A stretch of 64,000 bases of DNA. Source: Psychroflexus gondwanensis ACAM 44. GTDB lineage: Bacteria; Bacteroidota; Bacteroidia; Flavobacteriales; Flavobacteriaceae. The stretch lies in the NCBI RefSeq assembly GCF_000355905.1, contig NZ_APLF01000007.1, positions 1 to 64,000 on the forward strand. Direction: 5' to 3'. The notes beneath the pieces were generated by a model. That model ran no database searches. It was not told where the DNA came from and saw only the letters and a list, made by a program, of their open reading frames with translations. Every line of letters begins with the position of its first letter. Within the stretch, counting starts at the first letter, position 1. Both the position numbers and the translations under genes were made by a program. Positions 27,328 to 35,887 of the stretch are shown here, piece after piece.

Positions 27328-27984
27328 TTTTTCTTTTGCCTTTTCTACCAATATTTTATCGTTGGTGTTGGGAATATCAAAGAAAAATTTCATCTGCTTC
27401 TTTCGCTTTTCAATTGTGCTTAAGGAAAGATCCATGTGATCAGGAATATTTTTGGTAAGAATACCTTTAGAAATTAAATAAAGAATCCTTAGGTCTTCCT
27501 CATCGATATTGTGAGAAAACTCAATGGTCTTTTTCATCATTTTTTGGACGGTAGTACTATGGTAAGTTTGCCCCTTGAGTAAACTTTCTATAGCAGCAAT
27601 TAGGATATCTGGGTTGGTATCCGACTTGACAAGAAATCCATTGGGGTCTATCCGTCGCAGAACATTTAATACCTTATAGTTGTTTTCCAACATGGTACAG
27701 ATTAAAAGTTTGGCTTGTGGCTGACTTTTCTTGGCGAGTTTGGCCAAGTCCTCTCCAGAGTTATACTTGCCGTCCTTGCTCGCAGGCAGGGAAAGATCTA
27801 GACAGATAAGATCATATTTTTTATCTTCGTTTAAAATTTTTTTGGCGGCATCAGTACAATTTAAGGCTGAATCTTTAGAGAATTTTAGTGTGTCATCATG
27901 CTCCTTTATGATTTCTAAGGCTTGTTCAAAACCTGCAATTATCATTGGATGATCGTCAACAAGAAGGACATTATACTTAGGCAT
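27316..27984 (-). CDS. response regulator with LuxR-type DNA-binding domain
   Basis: 222 residues. The receiver domain occupies about 1-130: NVLLVDDHPMIIAGFEQ, the phospho-acceptor Asp63 in CLDLSLPA, and the Lys in LVKSD. The C-terminal helix-turn-helix domain (about 155-222; LRILYLISKGILTKNIPDHMDLSLSTIEKRKKQM) is NarL/FixJ-like but divergent. A cytoplasmic transcription factor paired with the histidine kinase gene 5 bp upstream. The gene ends at the edge of the MITE-like element, with its last codons in a split hairpin. Confidence 0.9.
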   Translation of the reverse strand: MPKYNVLLVDDHPMIIAGFEQALEIIKEHDDTLKFSKDSALNCTDAAKKILNEDKKYDLICLDLSLPASKDGKYNSGEDLAKLAKKSQPQAKLLICTMLENNYKVLNVLRRIDPNGFLVKSDTNPDILIAAIESLLKGQTYHSTTVQKMMKKTIEFSHNIDEEDLRILYLISKGILTKNIPDHMDLSLSTIEKRKKQMKFFFDIPNTNDKILVEKAKEKGFL

Positions 27985-27989
27985 AAGTT

Positions 27990-29990
27990 TTATTTCAGGG
28001 GAATAAAAATACTAATTTTAGTTCCAGTACCAAGCTTGGAATCAATACTTATTTTACCGTGGACTTCGTCGACTCTAGATTTTATATTCTTTAATCCAAT
28101 GCCCGGTTTTTTTTGATTATTGAAGCCTTTGCCGTCATCTTTAATGATGAGTTCAATTTCCTTTGCAGATTCATTTAAGCTGAATTTGATAAAGACAAAA
28201 CTGGCTTCGGCGTGTTTTTGAATATTCATGGTGGCCTCCTGAAGGATGCGGTAAGTATGCATTTTTACTACCGAAGCTATCAAGGACCAGTTCACAGAAT
28301 CATCTATTGTAAGCTGATGGCTTCTCTCTAGCTGTTGCTTTTGAATGAGATCTTGAATAAGATCTCCAAATTCTTTATGCTCATCAAAATAGGTGTTGGA
28401 TAATTCGTGAGATAAGCTCCTGATCTGGCGTTCTACATCCATCAAATTATCGGTGAGTTGACCAAACTTTGCATCACCTTTCATCCCCGTTTTATATTTG
28501 TAGAACATTAGATTCATCCGGTTGGCATAGAGCTCAGTAAGGATATTATCGTGAAGTTCTCTAGCGATGCGATCCCGTTCTTCTCGTTTACCCTCATCTT
28601 TTCTTGCACTCTGAAGAAGAAGAAGTTCGTATATTTTTTCATCCGCCACTTTTTGATCACGTTCAAGCTCAAGAGCTCTGTTTTTGGATCGCTGAACGTA
28701 AAATATAAAGACTGAACTTCCTAAGATAATGATGAGAGAGGTAATAAGAAAAATGATGGTACGTTCTTCTTCGAGCATTTCTGCACGTTGCTGGACCTCT
28801 TCCGTTTCAAAACGGATACGTTCAAATTTATTACGCACTTTTCTCTCTTCGACTTGAAGACTATCGCTAAGATCGATATAGGAAGTGGTAAAGGAGTAAC
28901 TAGTATTGGGTTGCAAGTCTGCTAAGAGTTGCCAAGAGGCTAAGAGGTCTCTATTGTTGTTATTGCTTTGTGCTGTGGAATTTGCTGAAAAAGCAAATTC
29001 CACAGCTTTTGTGGTGTTTCCTATAAATTGATAGTATTCAGCGATGTGAATCTGACTAATAGAAATACCAGCGAGATGTTTAATATTTTGCCTTATATCT
29101 AAAGCCCTTTGCATATCGGGAAGCACATTTTGAGTTTCTCCAGTTTCCAATCTATTAAAGGCCAGATTGTCTAAAGCCATTGCGTAAAGATAAGGATCTC
29201 TTTCGTAAAGGTTTTTGGTGGCTAAGGTCTTTCGATAGTTTTTGATAGCAAGCTCAAAGTTTTTTTGCTTTTCGTAAACATTACCTATATTATTAAAGGT
29301 CGCTGCTCTGTATAAGTCTTGATCTTCTACTTTACCAAAAGCTTGCAAAGCATTATTATGATAATTTAAAGCAACGTCAAAATTTCTGAGATTATAATTA
29401 GTTACACCTAAAAGACTATATGCTCTGTAAAGAAGTTTAAATGATTTTATTTGTTTGGAAACCTCAACAACCTTAATCAGATTCACTTCCGTCCCAGTAA
29501 AATCTTTAGCTTGACCTTGAATTAGTGCTAAATTATAGAGCATTTGAGCATAATTCTCTAAATCATTTTTTTGGTTGTAAAGGAATCCGGCTTGATTAAA
29601 TGCGTAATAAGCAAAATCAGTTTTATTTTCATTTAAATAACTATCACCAAGATTCCAATAAAATTTAGCTAATCGAGTAGTATCTTTATATTTGATAGCT
29701 TTTTCTCTAGCCAAATTATTTATTTCATAAAATAGTTTTGAATTAGAATTTAAAGCTCGAAAATCGAGCGCAACTAGATATTTAATTTGTAAGCTATCAT
29801 TTTTTATTTGTTGAACAAACTGAAATGTCTTATTTAAGCTTGCTTCTTTATTACTATTATTATCAAACTTACTTAAATAAGTCAAAATAGAATCCCTTAA
29901 TTGAGGATCAACATCAGAGCTTTTACTTGAAGGGGATTGACAACCATATATAAAAATTAATACGACAAGATAAACAATCGACTGCTTCAT
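27990..29990 (-). CDS. TPR-containing lipoprotein sensor histidine kinase
   Basis: 666 residues. The N-terminus ends in a lipobox-like YGC (Cys17), so the sensor part is probably lipid-anchored or periplasmic. TPR repeats fill about 30-370 (LYNLALIQGQAKDFTGTEVN, ATFNNIGNVYEKQKNFELAI). One transmembrane helix lies near 415-435, then a coiled coil. The HisKA_3 box is RDRIARELHDNILTELYANR with His480, and the HATPase shows the N box near ILQEATMNIQKHAEA and G boxes in IIKDDGKGFNNQKKPGIGLKNI. It phosphorylates the adjacent response regulator. A perfect 15-bp inverted repeat lies within the coding sequence at 28972-29006. Confidence 0.9.
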   Translation of the reverse strand: MKQSIVYLVVLIFIYGCQSPSSKSSDVDPQLRDSILTYLSKFDNNSNKEASLNKTFQFVQQIKNDSLQIKYLVALDFRALNSNSKLFYEINNLAREKAIKYKDTTRLAKFYWNLGDSYLNENKTDFAYYAFNQAGFLYNQKNDLENYAQMLYNLALIQGQAKDFTGTEVNLIKVVEVSKQIKSFKLLYRAYSLLGVTNYNLRNFDVALNYHNNALQAFGKVEDQDLYRAATFNNIGNVYEKQKNFELAIKNYRKTLATKNLYERDPYLYAMALDNLAFNRLETGETQNVLPDMQRALDIRQNIKHLAGISISQIHIAEYYQFIGNTTKAVEFAFSANSTAQSNNNNRDLLASWQLLADLQPNTSYSFTTSYIDLSDSLQVEERKVRNKFERIRFETEEVQQRAEMLEEERTIIFLITSLIIILGSSVFIFYVQRSKNRALELERDQKVADEKIYELLLLQSARKDEGKREERDRIARELHDNILTELYANRMNLMFYKYKTGMKGDAKFGQLTDNLMDVERQIRSLSHELSNTYFDEHKEFGDLIQDLIQKQQLERSHQLTIDDSVNWSLIASVVKMHTYRILQEATMNIQKHAEASFVFIKFSLNESAKEIELIIKDDGKGFNNQKKPGIGLKNIKSRVDEVHGKISIDSKLGTGTKISIFIPLK
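28972..29006. repeat. perfect 15-bp inverted repeat inside the kinase gene
   Basis: GCTGTGGAATTTGCT (28972-28986) and AGCAAATTCCACAGC (28992-29006) with a 5-nt loop lie inside codons of a TPR region. No T tract follows on the coding strand. Confidence 0.75.
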
Positions 29991-30033
29991 TAAAACTCTT
30001 CTAAAATCTTGTCTAAACTACTAAAATTAAAAT

Positions 30034-30213
30034 TTATAAATCATCTGGATCTTCGTGGGTGTTTTCTGCTCTATAAACTCTATTTTCTCCACCATTTCCA
30101 AAAATCTCTTCTGGAGTTTCTCCTTCGTATTGATCGTCGCTAAACGCTTCTGGTGAACATCCTGCAAAGAAAAATAAGCATACCATTGTGAAAATTCCGA
30201 TAATCTTTTTCAT
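30034..30213 (-). CDS. 59-residue lipoprotein of unknown function
   Basis: From the ATG at 30213 (MKKIIGIFTMVCLFFFAGC) a lipoprotein signal peptide ends at Cys19. Only 40 mature residues follow, acidic with Asp/Glu/Asn/Gly (SPEAFSDDQYEGETPEEIFG, later ENTHEDPDDL), without a domain. It lies 43 bp upstream of the histidine kinase gene on the same strand and has its own -7 element, so it may be co-transcribed with the two-component pair. It could be a signalling peptide, a surface epitope, or a degraded lipoprotein. Function inferred only from position. Confidence 0.6.
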   Translation of the reverse strand: MKKIIGIFTMVCLFFFAGCSPEAFSDDQYEGETPEEIFGNGGENRVYRAENTHEDPDDL

Positions 30214-30254
30214 AACTCTAAGTTTTAAAATTAATGTTTGTGTTTTTGTTTCTA

Positions 30255-30262
30255 CAAATGTA
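30255..30262 (-). promoter_or_regulatory. TAnnTTTG -7 element for the small lipoprotein
   Basis: The minus strand reads TACATTTG 41 bp upstream of the ATG at 30213. It could drive the lipoprotein, kinase and regulator genes as one transcript. Confidence 0.5.
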
Positions 30263-30283
30263 AGTGACATAAAAACATTTGAA

Positions 30284-30322
30284 TTACGGTTTGACCGTAC
30301 ACTTGTTACGGTTAAACCGTAA
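30284..30322. repeat. pair of palindromes at the cassette start, copy A
   Basis: TTACGGTTTGACCGTA (30284-30299) and TTACGGTTAAACCGTAA (30306-30322) are adjacent near-palindromes with an ACGGTT core, as in copy B at 37267-37305. They could be operators or cassette ends. Confidence 0.65.
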
Positions 30323-30496
30323 TTTCCAATTATATCTCTCGGAGGCCTTGTTATTGCTGGGATGCAAATATGTTAAATTTTTTATATTTATACATTTTGG
30401 GTTATTTTTTCTATTTTTAAGCCTTAAATCTTAGTTTTTCAATGAAAAATAAGGTCTAAGAACTCAACATACTAACAGATTTTAAAAGCCTTAAAG

Positions 30497-30528
30497 CGTT
30501 TGTAAACGGCTACAACCGTTTGTAAACG
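30497..30528. repeat. tandem CGTTTGTAAACG repeats, copy A
   Basis: Two identical 12-mers CGTTTGTAAACG lie at 30497-30508 and 30517-30528, exactly 20 bp apart (about two helical turns), each itself near-palindromic. This suggests a dimeric protein binding site on one face of the DNA in the ssb leader. Confidence 0.65.
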
Positions 30529-30663
30529 CAAGTAAAAGGAAGTACTGGATAACTGTCAATTAAAAGCAACTCGTGCTCTCATCTTTGCCCTGTCGATAGG
30601 AAACACCATCGATTTGGTTTAGAGAGACTAAGCCATTTTAAAAAACCATTTAATTTTATAGTT

Positions 30664-31164
30664 ATGAGTACTTTAAAAAATTCAGTACAGTTAATGGGCC
30701 ACAATACCAATTCTGTTTTAAAATGATCCATAAAGAAACTGATGATTTTTTTCTTTTAACGATACATAAAATTAAGGCATAGCATTGGCTATGGCTTCAT
30801 TTTATGTGGAAGTAAAAAGGATAAAAGGGCAGTTTATTTGGTTTATTTTGATGTAGAATTGGTATCAAGCCAAGATCCAGAAGTTGTCAACCTTGACTCT
30901 GGGAAGAAACTCGTTAAATTCTCCATCGCTACCAACGAGTATTATCACGACACTAGCGGCGAGAAAGTCACTAACACCTACTGGCATAATATCATCGCCT
31001 GGGGCAAGACCGCTAGCTTTATAGAAACCTATGTCAAAAAAGGACAAGAGGTTCTATTAAAAGGGAAACTCGCTCCCCGCTCCTACGAAACCAAAGACGG
31101 TGAAAAACGCTACATCACAGAAATCAATTGTTCTGAGATTGTGACGACCTCACAGAAGGTGTAG
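30664..31164 (+). pseudogene. ssb: ssb copy A, disrupted by a MITE-like insertion
   Basis: The ATG at 30664 begins MSTLKNSVQLMGH exactly as intact copy B, then runs into the inserted element and stops (NTNSVLK). Past the element, the frame resumes from QDPEVVNLDSGKKLVKFSIA and is intact to the stop at 31164 (KLAPRSYETKDGEK, TTSQKV). A TTG at 30838 in the element end could restart translation and give a 108-residue protein whose first strand is replaced by VYFDVELVSS, so residual function is conceivable. Six bases beside the junction differ from copy B by three transitions (TTAGGT versus TCAAGC). Confidence 0.85.
30703..30866. mobile_element. MITE-like element inside ssb copy A
   Basis: About 162 bp, absent from copy B. 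Terminal inverted repeats begin ATACCAATTCT on both ends (30704-30714 and the complement of 30855-30865). An internal fold pairs CATAAAAT..GGCATAG with CTATGGC..ATTTTATG. No coding capacity. The TACCAA terminus is shared with the element at 27105. A clear target duplication is not preserved. Confidence 0.75.
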
Positions 31165-31231
31165 AATTATTGGTGGTTTGATAAAGAATATTTATAAAAA
31201 TCGCTTAAGCTCTGCTTTATTCCTTACCACA

Positions 31232-31263
31232 ACATAGCCCACGGTTTAAACCGTGGGCTATGT
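31232..31263. repeat. perfect 32-bp palindrome, copy A
   Basis: ACATAGCCCACGGTTT and its exact complement are joined with no loop, 68 bp after the ssb stop. An identical palindrome is at 38053-38084. As RNA it could act as a terminator; as DNA it could be a REP-like or recombination site. Confidence 0.8.
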
Positions 31264-31303
31264 GTTATTAACAATAGAATTTAAAAGATTTTCAACATAT
31301 CCG

Positions 31304-31480
31304 TTACAGTTTATAAATCACCTTACACATCACAATCCTAGGCTGAATAAATAGTCTTCAGTCCGAGACTATGAATTCATTAACAGAATTCTGCCTTTTA
31401 AATTCAATATCAAACAAGTTAGTGGCGTTTAACTCAAATCCCCAGGCTGAATCTTCAAAATTAATTTTTATAAAATAGAG
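31304..31480 (-). pseudogene. C-terminal remnant of an outer-membrane beta-barrel protein
   Basis: The minus strand reads FEDSAWGFELNATNLFDIEF, continues KRQNSVNEFIVSD, hits an internal stop, then RLFIQPRIVMCKVIYKL and a terminal stop at 31304-31306. This lines up with the end of the intact barrel gene beside it (LSGKNLFNTERFRSFSISD ... RFVLLKMEYRF). It is the tail of a second, dead paralogue, lying about 12 bp downstream of the intact gene. Confidence 0.65.
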
Positions 31481-31491
31481 ATGAATATAAA

Positions 31492-34155
31492 TCAAAATCT
31501 ATATTCCATTTTCAATAAAACAAACCTTGGTAAAAGTCTATATTCAGTTGTTGAGAAACCTATATCACTGATTGAAAAACTTCTAAACCGTTCCGTATTG
31601 AAGAGGTTTTTTCCTGAGAGTCCTAAAGTTAATTTGTTTTCAATCAATTTATAACGCGCATCAAAATCTAAAAAATAATAGGTATTATCGGTTTCCAAAT
31701 TTCCAAAATAATAAAGTTCGGATTGCATTTGAACATCAAACTTATCGTTGAACACAACCGATAAATCTAAAAAACTCACATTATTCGTAAATGAATTATC
31801 TATGGTGGTTTTAATCTGGCTCGTCGTCCATTTTGTTCCCACATGATAATTAAAAGCACCTCGGAATCCCGAACGCAATTCTAATCCATAATTGTAATTG
31901 TTTGAGGTGACCTCTCTTAAACCAGTGCTGTTTACAATGTTCTTAAATTCACTTTTGGTATACCCTAAATCCAGCTTCAAGTTTGATGAGATGGACTTAA
32001 AATAAAAATCTAAATCTGAATTAATACTTATAAACTCACGGTCTTTGATCAGTATTTTTTCAGATTGAGCAAAGTTTTGTTGAAGTTGTGTGTTGGTTGA
32101 AAAGAAATCGTGGTTTTTATTATATATGATAAATGTATTTGCAAAAAAACGGTCGCTCCAGTTACCCAATTGATAATTGAACACAAGACTTGACGCATCA
32201 AGTTGATTGAAATCGCCTGTTCCTTTAGTGAACGAACGAAAGCCTGTCATTACAAAATCATCAAACACATCCAACACTCCAGCATTAGTAGTAGTATAAG
32301 AATATGAAGTCATCAACTTGTTTTTACCATTTATTTTCCAATCCATACCTAAACTCGGATTGATAAAAAATGGACTTTGATGATCTGATAAATTGTTATT
32401 TTCTAACCGATTGAAAAGTTGATGTGCGTCCAATTTGGCTGTAAAACCAAAATCCTTGATTTTGAAGAGGTATTTACTTTTGAAGTACAAATCATTCACT
32501 TGGTATTTGGTTTGATTTTGATAGCCTGTGGGTTGATCGATTATAGAATTGTCTTCCAACACTGAAAATGTCGTAAATAACTTATCTTCCCTAAACTCAT
32601 TACCCAGCTGCAATTCTAATAAATTACCCTTATCTCTTCTGTCAAGTAAATGTGCATTAATACCTGCAAATTTCATCTGGCTGTTACTCTGCTGCGAAAC
32701 ATTATTTGCATTATCGGAAGCAGGAAATAAATCATCATAAAAGAACTCATTGAAGCTGTAACTTTGTGGTGATTCTTCGTCGATAAACCGCCCAGTCAAC
32801 AAGAATACTTTTTTGTCATCAAACTTAGTGCTGTAACTTATTTTTTGGTCAAAAAGCGTGTTTTGATGTTGAAGGTTCTCTAGTGTAGAGTTTCCATTAA
32901 AAACAAGATTGGAGACATCATCAAAATCTCCATTATTATATTTGGTAGTGGCTTCAAGCATTTTAGTTTTTGAAAAATTGTAGATAAAATCAAGTTTTCC
33001 GAAAGCAATTCTCTTTTTATTTTGAAGCTGATAATCTTCAGTATTGGTAAAACTAGCTCCACTCACGTCTACAAAATCAGTAGAATTCCTAAAAAAGTCG
33101 GTTTCGTCCCAATTGAAAAACCCAAGTGTTTTTATTTTTAGTTTTTCAGTTGGGTTAAAAATCGCGTTGAGTGAAACCAATTCAGCATTATTGAAATTGG
33201 TCCTGCTTTTTTTAAAATTTAGCTGAGGTGGTGATAAACTTAAAAGTGTATTTACACTTTGACCGTCACCAATACTAGCCGGCTCATTTATTCTAAAAGG
33301 ACGTATTAAATCTTGGATATCACCTGTGGCATTGTATCCTATGCTATTGAGATTTGTTAGAAAATAGTATTTATTCTTTTTACCAAAGTTCATCAAATTG
33401 CCCTTCAATTGATAAAAACTGTCATTACCAATACTGGTTTCTATATTACCAAACCAAATGCGTTTGGATTTCTCATCCAGTTTTAAGTTTAGAGCCACTT
33501 TATTACTTTCTTCCACCCCTTTTAACAGTCGGTTATTTGAGTAGTTCTTTAAAACTTCAACTTCCTCGATGGGATAAGCAGGCATATTTTTAGACAGAAT
33601 TTTATAACCTTTCTCAAAAAGGTCATCCCCATCCACCATCAATTTTTCAATTTCTTGATTCCCCACCTTTATCGTGCCTTCGCTATCTATTTGTAAACCT
33701 GGTATCCTTCGTAATAAATCTTCTACTGTCTGCTCGGTACCATCAGTGAAATATTTGGTTTTAAAATTTATAGTATCATTACTTATAGAAATTGGGGACT
33801 CGGCCTGTATAATGACTTCATCTAAATCCATAGGTTTCTCTTTTAAAACCACATCAATTTTAAGGTTCTTTTGTTCTGAATTCAGAACCAATGGAACGGT
33901 TTTAGCCTCATAACCAAGTGAAGAAACTACTAAATAGAATCTCCCAGTCTTATTTGTTTTTAATTGATAAATACCCTCATCATCTGTGTATGTGTAAGCT
34001 ATTATGGATTTTGATAAGCTATCTTTTAGAATAACAGTTGCTGAGGAAATAGGGTTTAGAGAATCACTAACAGAACCAGATATATTTACTTGGCCAAAAC
34101 ATATAGATGAATAAACAAAAACAATTATTAATCTAATATTTTTCAAGAGAATCAT
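31492..34155 (-). CDS. outer-membrane beta-barrel protein with carboxypeptidase-regulatory-like N-terminal domain (TonB-receptor-like)
   Basis: 887 residues from the ATG at 34155 (MILLKNIRLIIVFVYSSICFG signal peptide); a longer frame adds 14 unlikely residues. A CarboxypepD_reg-like/CNA-B domain follows (VNISGSVSDSLNPISSATVI, about 22-100), then a plug-like segment (ILRRIPGLQIDSEGTIKVGNQ) and a long barrel ending in aromatic RFVLLKMEYRF. The family lies beside GLPGLI genes in Bacteroidota. It may import or export a peptide or ligand through the outer membrane; no substrate is evident. The start overlaps the stop of the GLPGLI gene by 23 bp, showing tight coupling. Confidence 0.85.
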   Translation of the reverse strand: MILLKNIRLIIVFVYSSICFGQVNISGSVSDSLNPISSATVILKDSLSKSIIAYTYTDDEGIYQLKTNKTGRFYLVVSSLGYEAKTVPLVLNSEQKNLKIDVVLKEKPMDLDEVIIQAESPISISNDTINFKTKYFTDGTEQTVEDLLRRIPGLQIDSEGTIKVGNQEIEKLMVDGDDLFEKGYKILSKNMPAYPIEEVEVLKNYSNNRLLKGVEESNKVALNLKLDEKSKRIWFGNIETSIGNDSFYQLKGNLMNFGKKNKYYFLTNLNSIGYNATGDIQDLIRPFRINEPASIGDGQSVNTLLSLSPPQLNFKKSRTNFNNAELVSLNAIFNPTEKLKIKTLGFFNWDETDFFRNSTDFVDVSGASFTNTEDYQLQNKKRIAFGKLDFIYNFSKTKMLEATTKYNNGDFDDVSNLVFNGNSTLENLQHQNTLFDQKISYSTKFDDKKVFLLTGRFIDEESPQSYSFNEFFYDDLFPASDNANNVSQQSNSQMKFAGINAHLLDRRDKGNLLELQLGNEFREDKLFTTFSVLEDNSIIDQPTGYQNQTKYQVNDLYFKSKYLFKIKDFGFTAKLDAHQLFNRLENNNLSDHQSPFFINPSLGMDWKINGKNKLMTSYSYTTTNAGVLDVFDDFVMTGFRSFTKGTGDFNQLDASSLVFNYQLGNWSDRFFANTFIIYNKNHDFFSTNTQLQQNFAQSEKILIKDREFISINSDLDFYFKSISSNLKLDLGYTKSEFKNIVNSTGLREVTSNNYNYGLELRSGFRGAFNYHVGTKWTTSQIKTTIDNSFTNNVSFLDLSVVFNDKFDVQMQSELYYFGNLETDNTYYFLDFDARYKLIENKLTLGLSGKNLFNTERFRSFSISDIGFSTTEYRLLPRFVLLKMEYRF

Positions 34156-34915
34156 TACATTCTTCACAATTAGAACTAAGTTTTGGAGTTGACACACCTC
34201 TTGGAAGTTGCTGTTTGACTCTATTTAAAATGATCTGATTTTTATTATCAATAAATTCTTTCAATTCATCAATAGTAAGTATCTCTTTTTCATTCTCAAA
34301 AAGTAAATTTATCTTATTTATAAGAGCATTATACAAAGTATCTGTGCTTGCGTCGATAGATTTAATTTTTAAAGCATTTAATTTGAACTCACTATTACTA
34401 TCTCTTGCTTCTAATATTAAACCATCTAATCCATTTAATTTCCAAGGTCCAAAAGTTGTTGGTATTTGATTTGTATACCATACGAAAAATTTTCTTCCTC
34501 TAAATTCTTTTGTTGCAAGTTTACATTCATAATTAGCAATGTATTTTGTACTATCAATCATTTGCCAATTGTTTTTAAAAACATCTTCCTTGATTTCTAA
34601 TGCTTGTCCAAAAAAAGTTTCTAAAAAATAAAATCCATCTCTTTTATTAACGTAAACATTAGAATTCATTTTATTCCCTAATTCTAAATTGTAAGTTTTT
34701 TGATTATATACGTTCCCCTCATTTTTATTTCCAGATTTGCTTTCCCGTTCAATATAGATTGATAATGAGTCGGTCAAAACAAGGTCATATTTTTTATACA
34801 AATTGATAGATGAGTTTTGAAAACTTTGCTCGTAGTTTATTTCGATTGTTTGCGAGTAGATTACAAGAACTTTTAAGAAAAATAAACAAAAAAAATACTG
34901 TTTAATTCCAATCAT
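34133..34915 (-). CDS. GLPGLI family protein (first of three, barrel-coupled)
   Basis: 260 residues with a signal peptide (IKQYFFCLFFLKVLVIYSQ). The family signature reads GPWKLNGLDGLILEARD, with Asp in place of the usual Pro of GLPGLI. RGRKFFVWYTNQIPTTFGPW precedes it, as in the family. Near the C-terminus is RVKQQLPRGVSTP and a CEEC pair. Exported, probably periplasmic. GLPGLI proteins have no established activity. The gene overlaps the barrel gene by 23 bp and follows two further GLPGLI genes with a 117-bp gap. Confidence 0.85.
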   Translation of the reverse strand: MIGIKQYFFCLFFLKVLVIYSQTIEINYEQSFQNSSINLYKKYDLVLTDSLSIYIERESKSGNKNEGNVYNQKTYNLELGNKMNSNVYVNKRDGFYFLETFFGQALEIKEDVFKNNWQMIDSTKYIANYECKLATKEFRGRKFFVWYTNQIPTTFGPWKLNGLDGLILEARDSNSEFKLNALKIKSIDASTDTLYNALINKINLLFENEKEILTIDELKEFIDNKNQIILNRVKQQLPRGVSTPKLSSNCEECNDSLEKY

Positions 34916-35032
34916 AATATTATTTTTTAGTGAAATAGTTATTAATAAAGTAAATATCTATTTCGTAATTTTATAACGTTAATAAATATGAAAATCTTAA
35001 AAAAGATAAAGCTTATAATGTTTTACCGAAAT

Positions 35033-35830
35033 TTAATCTTCTTTTGTTTCTTTTTCCCATTCATAAATTTTTTCTATGCTGACTCTTTCAGTATTATTCA
35101 ATTTTATGGAACCTCCTCTTGAAACCCTGGTTTTCATTGTTTGATCCATCTGTTTCAATTTGTTTTCAAATTTTTCTACAATGCTTCTATAAGTTACAAT
35201 TGGTGAGTTATATGATTCTGATAAAAACTTCAAATCAATATCTTGTTTGAATGGAATAATAATTTTGCTTGCCTTCCAATGGTATTGTAATCCATTATCA
35301 TCATTGTAAACTTCCATTATGAGTCCAGGAAGTCCTTTAAATTTAAAGGGACCGAAGACTATTGGAATTTCAGGTGTATAGTAGGCTATAATTTCAGAAC
35401 CTCTAAATGTCCCTTCAGCTTTATAACACTTAAAAGTATTTAATATTTTAGATTCATTAGTATTTAATTTCCAAGATATATCAGGCAAACTATCGATAGC
35501 TACAATGGTATTCTGTATATTTTTAGGTTGACTAACAAAATACATAGTTGGCGAATCCGATTTTGTATAATACTTCATCGCATTAATTTTTATCTCTGCA
35601 GGATTAATGGAGTATTGATTATCTCCTTCTTTTTTTATAATTTCATTATTAGTTATCTCTACTATTTCAGTTGTATAAAGAGCATTGTTTGCGTCAGCTA
35701 TAAGATACTCAACAGTATTTATTGAACCTTTCATTACAGCATATTCAACATAAATTTTTAATGTTTTATTTTGACCGCTAAAAGCATTAACTGAAAAAAT
35801 TATAATTAATAAACAGAATATATATTTCAT
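35033..35830 (-). CDS. GLPGLI family protein (second of three)
   Basis: 265 residues with signal peptide MKYIFCLLIIIFSVNAFSG. The core motif is FGPFKFKGLPGLIMEVYND, preceded by FRGSEIIAYYTPEIPIVFGP, and the C-terminal TRVSRGGSIKLNN and EKIYEWEKETKED. The end closely matches that of the next paralogue, and the 3' flank of about 60 bp is also shared, so the pair seems to be a recent tandem duplication. Exported; function unknown. Confidence 0.88.
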   Translation of the reverse strand: MKYIFCLLIIIFSVNAFSGQNKTLKIYVEYAVMKGSINTVEYLIADANNALYTTEIVEITNNEIIKKEGDNQYSINPAEIKINAMKYYTKSDSPTMYFVSQPKNIQNTIVAIDSLPDISWKLNTNESKILNTFKCYKAEGTFRGSEIIAYYTPEIPIVFGPFKFKGLPGLIMEVYNDDNGLQYHWKASKIIIPFKQDIDLKFLSESYNSPIVTYRSIVEKFENKLKQMDQTMKTRVSRGGSIKLNNTERVSIEKIYEWEKETKED

Positions 35831-35887
35831 TGTTATGAATTAATAAATATGAAGATCTTAAAAAAGATAAAACTTATAATGTTTTAT

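Larger units (their letters stand above)
30283..31272 (+). repeat. ssb cassette, copy A (interrupted by a MITE-like element)
   Basis: Bases 30283-31272 match 37266-38097 closely over a leader of about 380 bp, ssb, and a palindromic tail, with identity starting at ATTACGGTTTGACCGT and ending at GTGTTATTAAC. Outside these points the two sites are unrelated. Copy A is about 160 bp longer because of the insertion at 30703-30866. No other gene lies in the leader (30283-30663), which holds the palindromes, hairpins and repeats listed separately. Confidence 0.85.

Noticed and set aside
30838-31164. 108-residue SSB-like protein as an ordinary gene
   Set aside because: Comparison with the intact copy at 37647 shows it is the back part of a disrupted gene; listed as a pseudogene with possible restart.
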